The notes under the pieces: model-generated
Told to the model about the DNA's origin: nothing
Seen by the model: the letters and a program-made list of their open reading frames with translations, nothing else
Database searches by the model: none
In this document: piece by piece, positions 1-8,850 of the stretch
How positions within the stretch are numbered: the stretch's first letter is position 1
Layout of the letters: every line of letters starts with the position of its first letter
NCBI RefSeq assembly: GCF_014595975.1
Contig: NZ_JABWGQ010000044.1
Location: 124,001-188,000 of the forward strand
Length of the DNA stretch: 64,000 nt
Reading direction: 5' to 3'
DNA from: Sphingopyxis sp. LK2115
GTDB lineage: Bacteria; Pseudomonadota; Alphaproteobacteria; Sphingomonadales; Sphingomonadaceae
Position numbers and translations under genes: made by a program

Positions 1-716
1 GGCCCGACATTGACGACATAGTCATTGTCCTTGACGTCGGTGTAGAGATATTCCAGCCCGATGCCGATATTGTTCGTCAGCATCAGCTCGGCGCCGCCAC
101 CGACGGTGTAACCCCACGCATTCGTCTTGCCATTATCGGCAAAGCTGTTTGCGGTGTTCGTCGTCGTGAACTTGTTGTCGAGCCGCGCATAAGCGCCGCC
201 GCCGGTGACATAGAAGAGCGCGCCGCCGCCCGGCGTGTAACCCGCGCGCAGGCGGGCATTCGCCTGATAATCGGCCTCGCGGCTCATCGTGTAGCTTGCC
301 GGCGTGGTCGAAAAACCGCTCACGCTGTCGCGCGCGACGCTGTGACCGCCCTCGACCACCGCGCCGAGGACGAAATTGCCCATACGCTTGTCATAGCCGA
401 GGCGCCCGAAAAACTCTGGACCGTCCTTGTCGTTGCGGCAGCCGATATTGGCGGTACTTGTGGCCGCGCCGTTACAGAAGCCCGGCGAGAAAGCATTGGC
501 TCCGCTCACTGTGGTGACGGTGTCGCCATAGCTGCCATCGCGGTTGGTGTCGAACACCAGCGTTTCGCCACGGTCGCTTCCCTGAAGCGTCGCGCCGCCG
601 CCGATCGAGATATAGGGACCGTCGAAGTCCTGCGACGGGTCGCGGTTGTCCTGTGCAACGGCAGGAACAGCCAGCACGGATGCCGCCGTGGCGGCGAGGA
701 GAGCTGCGAGTTTCAT
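1..716 (-). CDS. Outer-membrane beta-barrel (porin/OmpA-like) protein, C-terminus outside window
   Basis: The gene reads leftward from an ATG at 716 and is cut by the window edge after about 238 codons. It begins with a Sec signal peptide (MKLAALLAATAASVLAVPAVA, cleavage before QDN). The mature part alternates short hydrophobic and polar strands rich in glycine and aromatics, for example RLRAGYTPGGGALFYVTGGG and GYTVGGGAELMLTNNIGIG, as in small outer-membrane opacity-type barrels. A Cys pair in the first third (FCNG...GCRN) probably forms a loop disulfide. GGAG stands about ten bases before the ATG. It presumably sits in the outer membrane; its ligand or role cannot be inferred. The family call is based on composition and strand pattern. 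Confidence 0.8.
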   Translation of the reverse strand, partial: MKLAALLAATAASVLAVPAVAQDNRDPSQDFDGPYISIGGGATLQGSDRGETLVFDTNRDGSYGDTVTTVSGANAFSPGFCNGAATSTANIGCRNDKDGPEFFGRLGYDKRMGNFVLGAVVEGGHSVARDSVSGFSTTPASYTMSREADYQANARLRAGYTPGGGALFYVTGGGAYARLDNKFTTTNTANSFADNGKTNAWGYTVGGGAELMLTNNIGIGLEYLYTDVKDNDYVVNVG

Positions 717-884
717 TGTTTTACTCCACTTTTTGATGACCTTACAGTCGCCCTCCAAACTCTTGGGGCTGTCAAAGGTTCCGCTGACCCGTCGCAATGC
801 GGTGAAGCGCCCCCGCCGCAGGCCGGATGATGCCCGCCAAAACCGCGCTTGCCAGCGGCCTTTCCCGCCCCGTATAGCCACGCC

Positions 885-2864
885 ATGAGTCACGATTTGT
901 TCGACGCCGCGACCCCCGCTTCCGACAGTTACAATGCTTCGCAGATCGAGGTGCTGGAGGGGCTCGAACCCGTCCGCCGCCGTCCCGGCATGTATATCGG
1001 CGGCACCGACGAGCGCGCGCTGCACCACCTTGCTGCCGAAGTGATCGACAACAGCATGGACGAAGCCGTCGCGGGCCACGCAACGCGCATCGAGGTGACG
1101 CTGGACGTCGGCAACCGGCTGACCATTATCGACAATGGGCGCGGGATGCCCGTCGATCCGCATCCCAAGTTTCCGGACAAGTCGGCGCTTGAGGTCATCA
1201 TGACCATGCTTCATTCGGGCGGCAAGTTCGAGGGCAAGGCCTATGCGACATCGGGCGGCCTCCACGGCGTCGGCGTCAGCGTCGTCAACGCGCTGTCGAT
1301 GGAGACCGAGATCGAGGTCGCGCGGGCGAAGCAACTCTATCGCCAGCGCTTCGCGCGCGGCGTGCCGCTCGGCCCGCTCGAAGAGCTGGGGCCGACCCCC
1401 AACCGCCGCGGCACAAGCGTATCCTTCGTCCCTGACCCCGAAATCTTCGGCGAACATGGCCGCTTCAAACCGCAGCGCCTTTATCGCATGGCGCGCTCGA
1501 AGGCCTATCTGTTCGCGGGCGTCGAAATCCGTTGGAAATGCGCACCCGAGCTGATCGGCGACGACACGCCCGCTGACGCGGTGTTCCAGTTCCCCGGCGG
1601 CTTGGCCGACCATTTGAAGGAACAGATCGGCACGCGCGAATGCGCGACCGCCGAACCTTTTGTCGGACGCCAGGATTTTCCGGGCGATCAGGGCCGCGCA
1701 GAATGGGCGATCGCCTGGCCGCTCTGGTCGGACGGCTCGTACAGCTGGTATTGCAACACGATTCCCACGCCCGCGGGGGGGACGCACGAGGCGGGGCTGC
1801 GCGCGGCGCTGACCAAGGGGCTGCGCGCGTTCGGCGAGCTGATCGGGCAAAAGAAGGCGGCGCAGATCACCGCCGAAGACGTGTTCAACGGCGGCGAGAT
1901 GATGCTGTCGGTGTTCATCCGTGATCCGCAGTTCCAGAGCCAGACCAAGGACCGCCTGTCGAGCCCCGAAGCGGCGCGCCTGACCGAAAATGCCGTGCGC
2001 GACCATTTCGACCATTTCCTGTCGGACAATATGGACCGCGGCCGCGCGCTCCTCGGCCTTGTTCTCGACCGCATGGACGAGCGGCTGAAGCGCAAGGCGG
2101 AGCGCGAGGTCAAGCGCAAGACGGCGACGAGCGGCCGCAAGCTGCGCCTTCCCGGCAAGCTTACCGACTGCGCGAACGACGGTCCCGAAGGCACGGAATT
2201 ATTTATCGTCGAAGGCGACAGCGCGGGCGGCAGCGCCAAACAGGCGCGCGACCGCAGGACGCAGGCGATCCTGCCCATCCGCGGCAAGATTCTGAACGTC
2301 GCGAGCGCGAGCGCCGACAAGATCCGCGCCAATCAGGAAATCGCCGACCTCGCGCTCGCGCTGGGTTGCGGGATGCGCAAGGATTGCGACGCCGACCGGC
2401 TGCGCTACGAGAAAATCGTCATTATGACCGACGCCGACGTCGACGGCGCGCATATCGCGACCCTGTTGATGACCTTTTTCTTTCAGGAAATGCCCGACAT
2501 CGTGCGCAACGGGCATGTCTATCTGGCGCAGCCGCCGCTCTATCGCCTGACCGCGGGCGCAACTTCGGCCTATGCACGCGACGACGCGCATCGCGCCGAG
2601 TTGGAGGCGACGCTGTTCAAGGGCAAGAAGGTCGAAGTCGGACGTTTCAAGGGTCTGGGCGAAATGAACCCGAATCAGCTGAGGGAAACGACGATGGACC
2701 CCGCCACGCGCAGCCTGTTGCGCGTGACGCTGCCGCAGGAATATGAGGAGCGTCATCAGGTCAAGGATCTGGTCGACCGGCTGATGGGCAAACATCCCGA
2801 ACATCGCTTCCAGTTCATTCAGGCGAATGCCGCCAGCCTCGACGAGGCCGCGATCGACGCGTAA
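885..2864 (+). CDS. parE: DNA topoisomerase IV subunit B
   Basis: 659 residues. ParE is the ATPase subunit of topoisomerase IV, which with ParC decatenates daughter chromosomes. The GHKL ATPase motifs are clear: DNSMDEA, DNGRGMP and GGLHGVGVSVVNAL. The TOPRIM domain follows with EGDSAGGSAKQARDR and the acidic DADVDGAHI, then the C-terminal GLGEMNPNQL motif. The ATPase leader VLEGLEPVRRRPGMYIGG is typical of the type IIA B subunits. The size fits ParE rather than the longer GyrB, and the sequence lacks the GyrB-specific insertion. An in-frame TTG twelve codons upstream could extend the protein, but the ATG gives the usual N-terminus. parC is not in the window. Confidence 0.95.
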   Translation: MSHDLFDAATPASDSYNASQIEVLEGLEPVRRRPGMYIGGTDERALHHLAAEVIDNSMDEAVAGHATRIEVTLDVGNRLTIIDNGRGMPVDPHPKFPDKSALEVIMTMLHSGGKFEGKAYATSGGLHGVGVSVVNALSMETEIEVARAKQLYRQRFARGVPLGPLEELGPTPNRRGTSVSFVPDPEIFGEHGRFKPQRLYRMARSKAYLFAGVEIRWKCAPELIGDDTPADAVFQFPGGLADHLKEQIGTRECATAEPFVGRQDFPGDQGRAEWAIAWPLWSDGSYSWYCNTIPTPAGGTHEAGLRAALTKGLRAFGELIGQKKAAQITAEDVFNGGEMMLSVFIRDPQFQSQTKDRLSSPEAARLTENAVRDHFDHFLSDNMDRGRALLGLVLDRMDERLKRKAEREVKRKTATSGRKLRLPGKLTDCANDGPEGTELFIVEGDSAGGSAKQARDRRTQAILPIRGKILNVASASADKIRANQEIADLALALGCGMRKDCDADRLRYEKIVIMTDADVDGAHIATLLMTFFFQEMPDIVRNGHVYLAQPPLYRLTAGATSAYARDDAHRAELEATLFKGKKVEVGRFKGLGEMNPNQLRETTMDPATRSLLRVTLPQEYEERHQVKDLVDRLMGKHPEHRFQFIQANAASLDEAAIDA

Positions 2865-2897
2865 CCACGTGCCGGTTCATTGATCCAGGGGACATTA

Positions 2898-4232
2898 ATG
2901 ATCCGCAAGTCCGTCCTCGGCGCGCTCCTGCTCGCCCTGTCGCTTCCGGTCGCAACCGTCGCGGCGCAGTCACCCGAAAGTCAGACTTCGACCGCGTTCG
3001 AGCGACGCGCGGCGCAGCTTGTCGCGCTGCTCAACGGCGAAATCGCCTTTGCCGACTATTTCGACCCGGCCTTTCAGGCCGCACTGCCCGAAGCGCAGTT
3101 CAAGGCGACGACCGCCGGCCTGATCGCCCAATATGGTCGGCCGATCGCGGTCGAAAACGCGGCGTCGAGCGACGGCCGATCGGGGTCGCTGTCGCTGCGT
3201 TTTGAAAAAGGCGTCGCCGCGGTTCGGCTCGACGTCGGCGCAGCCGCCGATGCGCGCGTGATCGGCCTGCGCCTGACCGGCTTTCAGATGGCGAACGACA
3301 GCTTCGACAAGGTGGCCGCGGAAATGGCCGCACTCCCCGGAATGGCGGGCTTCCTCGTCGCCGAACTCGACGGCGACAGCATCCGCCCGCTCGCCTCGGC
3401 AAATGCCGACCGGCAATTTGCCGTCGGTTCAACGTTCAAGCTCTATATTCTCGACGAACTGGCGGCCCAGGTCACGGCGGGTGAGCGTCAATGGTCGGAC
3501 GTCGTGCCGTTGTCGCACCCCAGCTTTTCGTCGGCGGACACCGCAAACTGGCCCACGGATACGCCGGTGACGCTGCAAAGCCTGGCCAACTGGATGATTT
3601 CGGTCAGCGACAACAGCGCGGCCGATACGCTGATCCACCTGCTCGGCCGCGACAGGATCGAAGCGCGAATGCGCGCCGCGGGGCATAGCGACCCGTCGCG
3701 CAACATCCCCTTCCTGACCACGGTCGAAGCCTTCGCGCTCAAGGGCAATAATTTTGCCGCCGAACGTGAAGCGTTCGTTGCGAGCGAGGACGCGGCGCAG
3801 CGTCGGCTGCTCGATGCCAATCGCGATCGACTGACCCTCGCCAATGTCGACGGCGTCAGCTTTACCGGGGGACCGCGCTTTATCGACAGGCTCGAATGGT
3901 TTGCCAGCCCCAATGACGTCGCCAGGGTGATGATCGACCTGCGCAACCGACAATCGCCGGCAGCCATGGCGGCGATGGCCATCAATCCGGGCGTCAACCC
4001 CGGAGCGGTCAAGGACTGGTCCTGGCTCGGCTACAAGGGTGGGTCCGAACTGGGGGTGATTTCGATGAGCCTGCTGGGGCAACGCAAATCGGACGGCAAA
4101 TGGGTCGTTGTCACCGCAAGCTGGAACAATCCCGACGCGCCGGTCGCCACCGAAACGCTGGTCGATCTGGTCACGCGGCTGCTTGTGCTGGCGGCGAACC
4201 GATCCAGCGCGTCGCCTCCACAGGGGCGATAG
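2898..4232 (+). CDS. Secreted class A beta-lactamase-like serine hydrolase
   Basis: 444 residues with a Sec signal peptide ending near VATVAAQ, so periplasmic. The penicilloyl-serine transferase motifs are all present: S-T-F-K with nucleophile Ser178 and Lys181, Ser237-Asp-Asn, and Lys380-Gly-Gly. About 110 residues between the signal peptide and the catalytic domain form an extra alpha/beta region, which ordinary class A enzymes (about 290 residues) lack. That extension argues for a cell-wall or non-antibiotic esterase/peptidase role as much as for beta-lactam hydrolysis; the sequence alone cannot decide. ATG 2898 is chosen over an upstream TTG at 2880 because it starts directly at the signal peptide. 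GGGGA stands about eight bases upstream. Confidence 0.85.
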   Translation: MIRKSVLGALLLALSLPVATVAAQSPESQTSTAFERRAAQLVALLNGEIAFADYFDPAFQAALPEAQFKATTAGLIAQYGRPIAVENAASSDGRSGSLSLRFEKGVAAVRLDVGAAADARVIGLRLTGFQMANDSFDKVAAEMAALPGMAGFLVAELDGDSIRPLASANADRQFAVGSTFKLYILDELAAQVTAGERQWSDVVPLSHPSFSSADTANWPTDTPVTLQSLANWMISVSDNSAADTLIHLLGRDRIEARMRAAGHSDPSRNIPFLTTVEAFALKGNNFAAEREAFVASEDAAQRRLLDANRDRLTLANVDGVSFTGGPRFIDRLEWFASPNDVARVMIDLRNRQSPAAMAAMAINPGVNPGAVKDWSWLGYKGGSELGVISMSLLGQRKSDGKWVVVTASWNNPDAPVATETLVDLVTRLLVLAANRSSASPPQGR

Positions 4233-4237
4233 CAAAG

Positions 4238-5029
4238 CTAAGCCGTCAACGCCGCGACCAGCGCCTTGACCTTCGCTTGCCGCCATTGCGGCGTCGGCGC
4301 GACGAGCCAGTAACCGCGCTTGACCTCTACCGGATCACCCACCTGTCGCACGCGGCCCGCGGCGATGTCGGCCTCGGCCAGCATCGCGGGAACATTGGCC
4401 TGGCCCAGCCCGTTCGCCGCCGCATCGATCGCCAGCCCCGCGTCGCCCAGTCGCAGCGCCGGCTCGCCGTCGGCGACCGGACAGCCGGGCCAGGCAATAC
4501 GCGTGTCGCTGCCTGCGCCAGGCCCCGCGACGGTGACCATCAGCGGTTCCGACAACGCCACGCCCTCATGCTCGCCCGCACTGTCGGTCCAGAAGATCGC
4601 CAGGTCGAGGTTCGCTTCGGTGAAATCGATCCCCGTGTCGGCCGAAACGAGCGTAAAGCGCACGTCGGGCGCCTGCTGGCTGTAGCGTGCAAGCCGCGGT
4701 GCGAGCCATTTTGCAGTCAGGTCGCGCGGCGCGGCGATCGTCAGCGATTGCGACGATTGCCCCGCCTGCATCGCGCGCACCGATTCCTCGAACTGCAAAA
4801 AACCCTGCCGCAGCGCATCAAGCCCCGCCTGCGCCTCGCCCGTCAGTTCCAGCCCCTTGGGCGTGCGGCGGAACAGCACGACGCCCAGCATATCTTCCAG
4901 CGCGCGAATCTGTTGCCCCACCGCCGCGGGCGTCACCGCCAGTTCGTCGGCGGCGCGCGTGAAGCTTAAATGCCGGGCAGCGGCATCGAAGACGCGGAGC
5001 GCGTTGAGGGGCAGGTGCGTGCGTTTCAT
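4238..5029 (-). CDS. LysR-family transcriptional regulator (GcvA-like)
   Basis: 263 residues. Residues 1-62 form the winged helix-turn-helix with the LysR signature (LNALRVFDAAARHLSFTRAA, then TPAAVGQQIRALEDMLGVVLF). The rest is the periplasmic-binding-fold effector domain, which is slightly short. The N-terminal pattern matches the GcvA subgroup, which often controls amino-acid metabolism or beta-lactamase genes. Its ATG overlaps the apaG stop by 4 nt, so it is the last gene of a minus-strand series that includes metZ and leuB. A secreted serine hydrolase lies convergently next to it. The effector and targets are unknown. Confidence 0.9.
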   Translation of the reverse strand: MKRTHLPLNALRVFDAAARHLSFTRAADELAVTPAAVGQQIRALEDMLGVVLFRRTPKGLELTGEAQAGLDALRQGFLQFEESVRAMQAGQSSQSLTIAAPRDLTAKWLAPRLARYSQQAPDVRFTLVSADTGIDFTEANLDLAIFWTDSAGEHEGVALSEPLMVTVAGPGAGSDTRIAWPGCPVADGEPALRLGDAGLAIDAAANGLGQANVPAMLAEADIAAGRVRQVGDPVEVKRGYWLVAPTPQWRQAKVKALVAALTA

Positions 5030-5427
5030 GATGCGGTCGCGGGCGCCACCAGCGGGAAATGCGGGATCGCGACGAGCATCTGCGAACCGTCGCTCATTTC
5101 CATTGTATAGCTGCCGACCATCGACCCTTCGGGGGTCGGCAGCGGACAGCCGGAGACATAGTCATAGGCGCCGCCCGCGCCGATCAGCGGCTGTTCGCCG
5201 ACGACGCCCTCACCCTCGACCTCGCTCACCTGCCCGCGCGCATCGCTGATCCGCCAGTGGCGCGAAAGCAACTGCACCGCACTGTCGCCGTGATTTTCGA
5301 CGCGGACGTGATAGGCCCAGAACCAGCGGCCGAGCGCCGGGTGCGACTGTTCGGGCAGATAGCTTACCGCCACACGCACGGTGACCGGTCCGGTCGTCGC
5401 CGAAAAGGGGAAAAAGGAGTCGATCAT
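5026..5427 (-). CDS. apaG: ApaG (DUF525) protein
   Basis: 133 residues, a single fibronectin-type-III-like ApaG fold. The family pattern is visible in FFWAYHVRVENHG-like strands (here RWFWAYHVRVENHGDSAVQL), the RHWRISDARGQVSEVEGEGV block and the C-terminal MVGSYTMEMSDG. ApaG's molecular role in bacteria is not settled; it was named for its location with ApaH. Here it lies 17 nt after metZ and its stop overlaps the LysR start by 4 nt, so co-transcription with the methionine gene is likely. Upstream in-frame codons exist, but the ATG at 5427 gives the standard N-terminus. Confidence 0.92.
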   Translation of the reverse strand: MIDSFFPFSATTGPVTVRVAVSYLPEQSHPALGRWFWAYHVRVENHGDSAVQLLSRHWRISDARGQVSEVEGEGVVGEQPLIGAGGAYDYVSGCPLPTPEGSMVGSYTMEMSDGSQMLVAIPHFPLVAPATAS

Positions 5428-5444
5428 CGCGGCGCCAGATTCCC

Positions 5445-6650
5445 CTAAAGCCCGGCCTGGGTCAATGCCTGGTCCAGATCGGCGATGATGTCGCGCGGGT
5501 CTTCCAGCCCGATGTTGATGCGCAGCATTCCTTCGACCACGCCCATATCGGCGCGCGCTTCGGCGCTGATCCCATAATGCGTGGTTGATGCCGGGTGGCA
5601 GCAAAGGCTGCGCGAATCGCCGATATTGTTCGAAATATCGACGAGTTCGAGCGCGTTAAGCAACGCCATCGCCTGTTCGCGCCCGTCGAGGATGAAGGAA
5701 AAGATCGGCCCGCAATCGGCCATCTGGCTTTTCGCCAGATTATGCTGCGGGTGGCTGGGCAACCCAGGGTGAAGAATATGCGGCACGCGGCTCTCGACGA
5801 ACTTGCCGACGGCAAGCGCATTTTCCGACTGGCGCCGCGCACGCAGGTCGAGCGTCTCCAGCCCCTTCAGCACGACCCACGCATTGAAGGGCGACAGATT
5901 CGGCCCGGTGTTGCGCTGAAAGGGTAACAGCAGCTCGTTGATGAACTTGTCGGATCCGCACACCGCGCCCGCGAGCACGCGCCCCTGCCCCTCCATCAAC
6001 TTGGTCGCCGAATAGGCGACCACATCGGCGCCGAAATCCATCGGCCGCTGAAGCGCGCTTGTCGCAAAGGCATTATCGACCACGGTGGTGATGCCATGCG
6101 CCCTGGCCAGCGCGCACACATGCCGCATATCGACGATGTCCATCGTGGGATTGGCCGGGGTTTCAAAGAAGAATACCCTGGTGTTCGCCCTGATCGCGCG
6201 TTCCCACGCATCATTGTCGCGGCCGTCGACGACGCTGGTTTCGATGCCGAAGCGCGGACAGAGATGGTCGATCAGCCAGCGGCACGATCCGAACGCCGCC
6301 TTGGCCGCGACGATATGGTCGCCCGCCGACAATTGACAGAGCAGCGCGGCGGTCATCGCCGCCATGCCGGTCGCCTGCGTCCGGCAGGCCTCGGCCCCCT
6401 CCATCAACGCAATGCGTTCTTCCAGCATCGCAACGGTCGGGTTCTGGAGCCGCGAATAGGTCATGCCCTGCGCCTCGCCCGCAAAGCGCGCGGCGACCTC
6501 TTCGGCGCTGTCATAGGTATAGCCCGAGGTCAGGAAGAGCGCCTCCGACGTCTCGCCATGCTCGCTGCGCCACGTCCCGCCGCGCACCGCCTGCGTCGCG
6601 GGATGCCAGTTCTTCGTCTTGCTGCGGTCGAGACCCGTGTTTTTCTTCAT
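5445..6650 (-). CDS. metZ: O-succinylhomoserine sulfhydrylase
   Basis: 401 residues. This cytosolic PLP enzyme of the Cys/Met metabolism family makes homocysteine from O-succinylhomoserine and sulfide in methionine synthesis. The PLP lysine is in [12 protein letters not shown], where the GQGR ending is characteristic of MetZ. Other motifs are [25 protein letters not shown] and [12 protein letters not shown]. The start ATG at 6650 lies inside the last codons of leuB (4-nt ATGA overlap), so the two genes are translationally coupled. Longer upstream reading in this frame only runs through leuB in another phase and is not used. Confidence 0.95.
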   Translation of the reverse strand: MKKNTGLDRSKTKNWHPATQAVRGGTWRSEHGETSEALFLTSGYTYDSAEEVAARFAGEAQGMTYSRLQNPTVAMLEERIALMEGAEACRTQATGMAAMTAALLCQLSAGDHIVAAKAAFGSCRWLIDHLCPRFGIETSVVDGRDNDAWERAIRANTRVFFFETPANPTMDIVDMRHVCALARAHGITTVVDNAFATSALQRPMDFGADVVAYSATKLMEGQGRVLAGAVCGSDKFINELLLPFQRNTGPNLSPFNAWVVLKGLETLDLRARRQSENALAVGKFVESRVPHILHPGLPSHPQHNLAKSQMADCGPIFSFILDGREQAMALLNALELVDISNNIGDSRSLCCHPASTTHYGISAEARADMGVVEGMLRINIGLEDPRDIIADLDQALTQAGL

Positions 6651-7702
6651 CTGCCCTGTCCATTCAAAGCCGCCACAACGGCATCGCCCAATGCCGCCGT
6701 GCCCATCGTCCCGCCCAGGTCGGCGCCGCGGCAGCCGTCGGCGAGCACGCGCGCCACCGCCGCCTCGATCCGCGCCGCATTGGCCTCGTCGCCGCCCGAA
6801 TGGCGCAGCAGCATCGCGAGCGACAATATCATCGCAAGCGGGTTGGCGATGCCCTTGCCCGCGATGTCGGGGGCGCTGCCGTGGATCGGCTCGTACAGTC
6901 CCCGCGTCCCCGCGCCCAGCGACGCCGACGCGAGCAGCCCGATCGAACCGACGCACATCGACGCCTGATCGGACAGGATGTCGCCGAACAGATTGCCGGT
7001 GACGACGACGTCGAACTGCCCCGGATTGCGCACCAGCTGCATCGCGGCATTGTCGACATACATGTGGGTCAGCGCGACGTCGGGATAGTCGGCGGCCACC
7101 TCGACCATCACGTCGCGCCACAGCTGAGAGGTTTCAAGCACATTCGCCTTGTCGACCGAGCAAAGCCGTTTCTTCCGTCCTCGCGCGGCCCTGAACGCGA
7201 CATGCGCGATGCGCCGCACCTCGCTTTCGCTGTATGACATGACGTCATAACCTTCGCGCTCGCCGCTGGCCGTCGTGCGCGTGCCTTTCTCGCCGAAATA
7301 GACATCGCCATTGAGTTCGCGGACGATGAGGAGGTCGATCGCCGAGGCGACTTCGGGGCGCAGCGCCGAGCTGTCTTCCAGACCCGCGAACAGCTTGGCC
7401 GGGCGAAGGTTGGCGAACAGGCCCAGCTCGGCCCGCAAACCCAGGATCGCCTGCTCCGGCCGCAAATGCCGTTCGACCGCATCAAAGCGCGGATCGCCGA
7501 CCGCGCCGAACAATATCGCATCGGCGTCCTTCGCCCTGGCCAGCGTTTCCGCGGGCAACGGGTGGCCGTTCGCCGCATAGGCCGCGCCGCCGACAAGCGC
7601 GCGGTCGAGCGTCACCGGCAGTTCAAGCGCGGCGAGCAGCTTCTCGGCCTCCGCCATGATTTCCGGACCGATACCGTCGCCAGCCAGCAGCAGGATTTTC
7701 AA
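6647..7702 (-). CDS. leuB: 3-isopropylmalate dehydrogenase
   Basis: 351 residues. It catalyses the NAD-dependent oxidation and decarboxylation of 3-isopropylmalate in leucine synthesis. Family marks are [13 protein letters not shown] at the N-terminus, the substrate arginines in [35 protein letters not shown], the metal-site segment [14 protein letters not shown], and the NAD-site region [20 protein letters not shown]. The length is standard for the family. It is followed without a gap by metZ (4-nt overlap) and is 48 nt downstream of recO. leuC and leuD are not in the window. Confidence 0.95.
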   Translation of the reverse strand: MKILLLAGDGIGPEIMAEAEKLLAALELPVTLDRALVGGAAYAANGHPLPAETLARAKDADAILFGAVGDPRFDAVERHLRPEQAILGLRAELGLFANLRPAKLFAGLEDSSALRPEVASAIDLLIVRELNGDVYFGEKGTRTTASGEREGYDVMSYSESEVRRIAHVAFRAARGRKKRLCSVDKANVLETSQLWRDVMVEVAADYPDVALTHMYVDNAAMQLVRNPGQFDVVVTGNLFGDILSDQASMCVGSIGLLASASLGAGTRGLYEPIHGSAPDIAGKGIANPLAMILSLAMLLRHSGGDEANAARIEAAVARVLADGCRGADLGGTMGTAALGDAVVAALNGQGR

Positions 7703-7750
7703 CGCGTCACCCTTTCGTATCTCGCCCGCCGCTTAGACAGCGGCATCGGT

Positions 7751-8365
7751 TCACGCAACCGCCCTGCCCAGCCGGTCGGTCAATCTTTGCCTTACGCCTG
7801 CCAAGGCCCGGTTGCGTCCGTCGAGCAGATCGCGGTCGATGAAATAGCCGGTGACCGACAGGAGATGGAGCACGTCGGCCATGGAGGAACCGGCCGCCAC
7901 CATCGGCCTGCTTTCCAGCCCGAACCCCAGTTCGGCGAGCAACAGCAGCTCGTAACGGCCAAGTGCGAGCGCCCATTGGCGCGCCGAGGGTGCAACGCCA
8001 ATCGCCTCCAGCACCGCCGACAGCACCGTGTAAAGCGCGGGATAGGGCTGTCCTTCGGGCAAGGTCGCCGCGGTCAGGCTGGTCACCCAGTCGATCGCCG
8101 CCGCCGCCAGCGGTTCGGCAAGCAAGGGCGCGCGGCTTTCCAGCAGTTCCACGGTCGCGCCGCCAAGCTGCGCCTCGGTGCGCGAACGCAGCTCCAGCGC
8201 GACGCGATTGCCCGGCACCAGTATCGGCCGCAGCCGCCGCGACCGCCCGCCGCGAACATAGCCTGCGACCAGCCCCGCATCGTGCGTCAGCGCGCGCAGG
8301 ATCGCGCCATGCTCGCCATGCGCGCGCACGGCGCAAACGATGGCATCGGCGCTCAGGCTGGCCAA
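7751..8365 (-). CDS. recO: DNA repair protein RecO
   Basis: 204 residues from a TTG start. RecO anneals SSB-coated single strands and works with RecR to load RecA at gaps. The N-terminal OB-fold is recognised from [21 protein letters not shown] and GYVRGG, and the C-terminal helical domain from [17 protein letters not shown]. No zinc-finger cysteines are present, as in many alphaproteobacterial RecO proteins. TTG 8365 lies 13 nt inside the end of the thioesterase gene and gives the normal N-terminus; no ATG occurs at a sensible place, so the start is the uncertain part. It is followed by leuB. Confidence 0.85.
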   Translation of the reverse strand: MASLSADAIVCAVRAHGEHGAILRALTHDAGLVAGYVRGGRSRRLRPILVPGNRVALELRSRTEAQLGGATVELLESRAPLLAEPLAAAAIDWVTSLTAATLPEGQPYPALYTVLSAVLEAIGVAPSARQWALALGRYELLLLAELGFGLESRPMVAAGSSMADVLHLLSVTGYFIDRDLLDGRNRALAGVRQRLTDRLGRAVA

Positions 8366-8745
8366 AGCACCAGCTGCGTCTGCGTCACCAGTGCGACGTC
8401 GGCGCCCTCTTCGGTGCGAATGCGCGTCTGCCACACCGACAGGCGCTTGCCGATCTTTACCGGAGTTGCTTCACCGACCAGCACCGCGCCCACCGGCCCG
8501 CCGCCGAGAAAACTGGTCTTGCTCTCGATCGTCGTCGTGCCGCTGGCACCATCAGGCAAGGCCATGAAAGCACCGACCGCGCCGAGACAATCGGCAAAGG
8601 CCATGATCGCGCCCCCGTGCACGATATGCCCTGCGGTGCAGATTTCGGGGCGCACGGGAAGCTTTCCCGCGACGCGATCCTTGCTGGCCTCGTCGATCGT
8701 CACGCCGAGCGTGCCCGCAAGCGGCATGGTGGCGGCGAAGTTCAT
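8353..8745 (-). CDS. PaaI-family hotdog thioesterase
   Basis: 130 residues with a single hotdog fold. The active-site segment [21 protein letters not shown] is the PaaI/DUF4442-like pattern, with the catalytic acidic residue in the ADC segment and the HGG turn. [16 protein letters not shown] is the central strand. Such proteins hydrolyse acyl- or aryl-CoA thioesters; the substrate is not predictable here. The end of the gene overlaps the TTG start of recO by 13 nt, so the two may be coupled. It lies 105 nt downstream of uvrC, with a short palindrome in between. Confidence 0.88.
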   Translation of the reverse strand: MNFAATMPLAGTLGVTIDEASKDRVAGKLPVRPEICTAGHIVHGGAIMAFADCLGAVGAFMALPDGASGTTTIESKTSFLGGGPVGAVLVGEATPVKIGKRLSVWQTRIRTEEGADVALVTQTQLVLWPA

Positions 8746-8814
8746 ATGGATTCTCCTGTTCGATCAACTCGGTAAAGGTCGGCGTCGCGCCGCTGCGTCC
8801 GCACGACAGGGTGA

Positions 8815-8836
8815 GATTCCGGCATTCGCCGGGATG
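8815..8836. repeat. Dispersed palindrome, sphingomonad type
   Basis: ATTCCGGC-ATTC-GCCGGGAT makes an 8-bp stem with one mismatch, between uvrC and the thioesterase gene. The same core with perfect arms is at 21441-21468, so this is a degraded copy of a dispersed intergenic repeat. Confidence 0.55.
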
Positions 8837-8850
8837 ACGATGAACAATGC

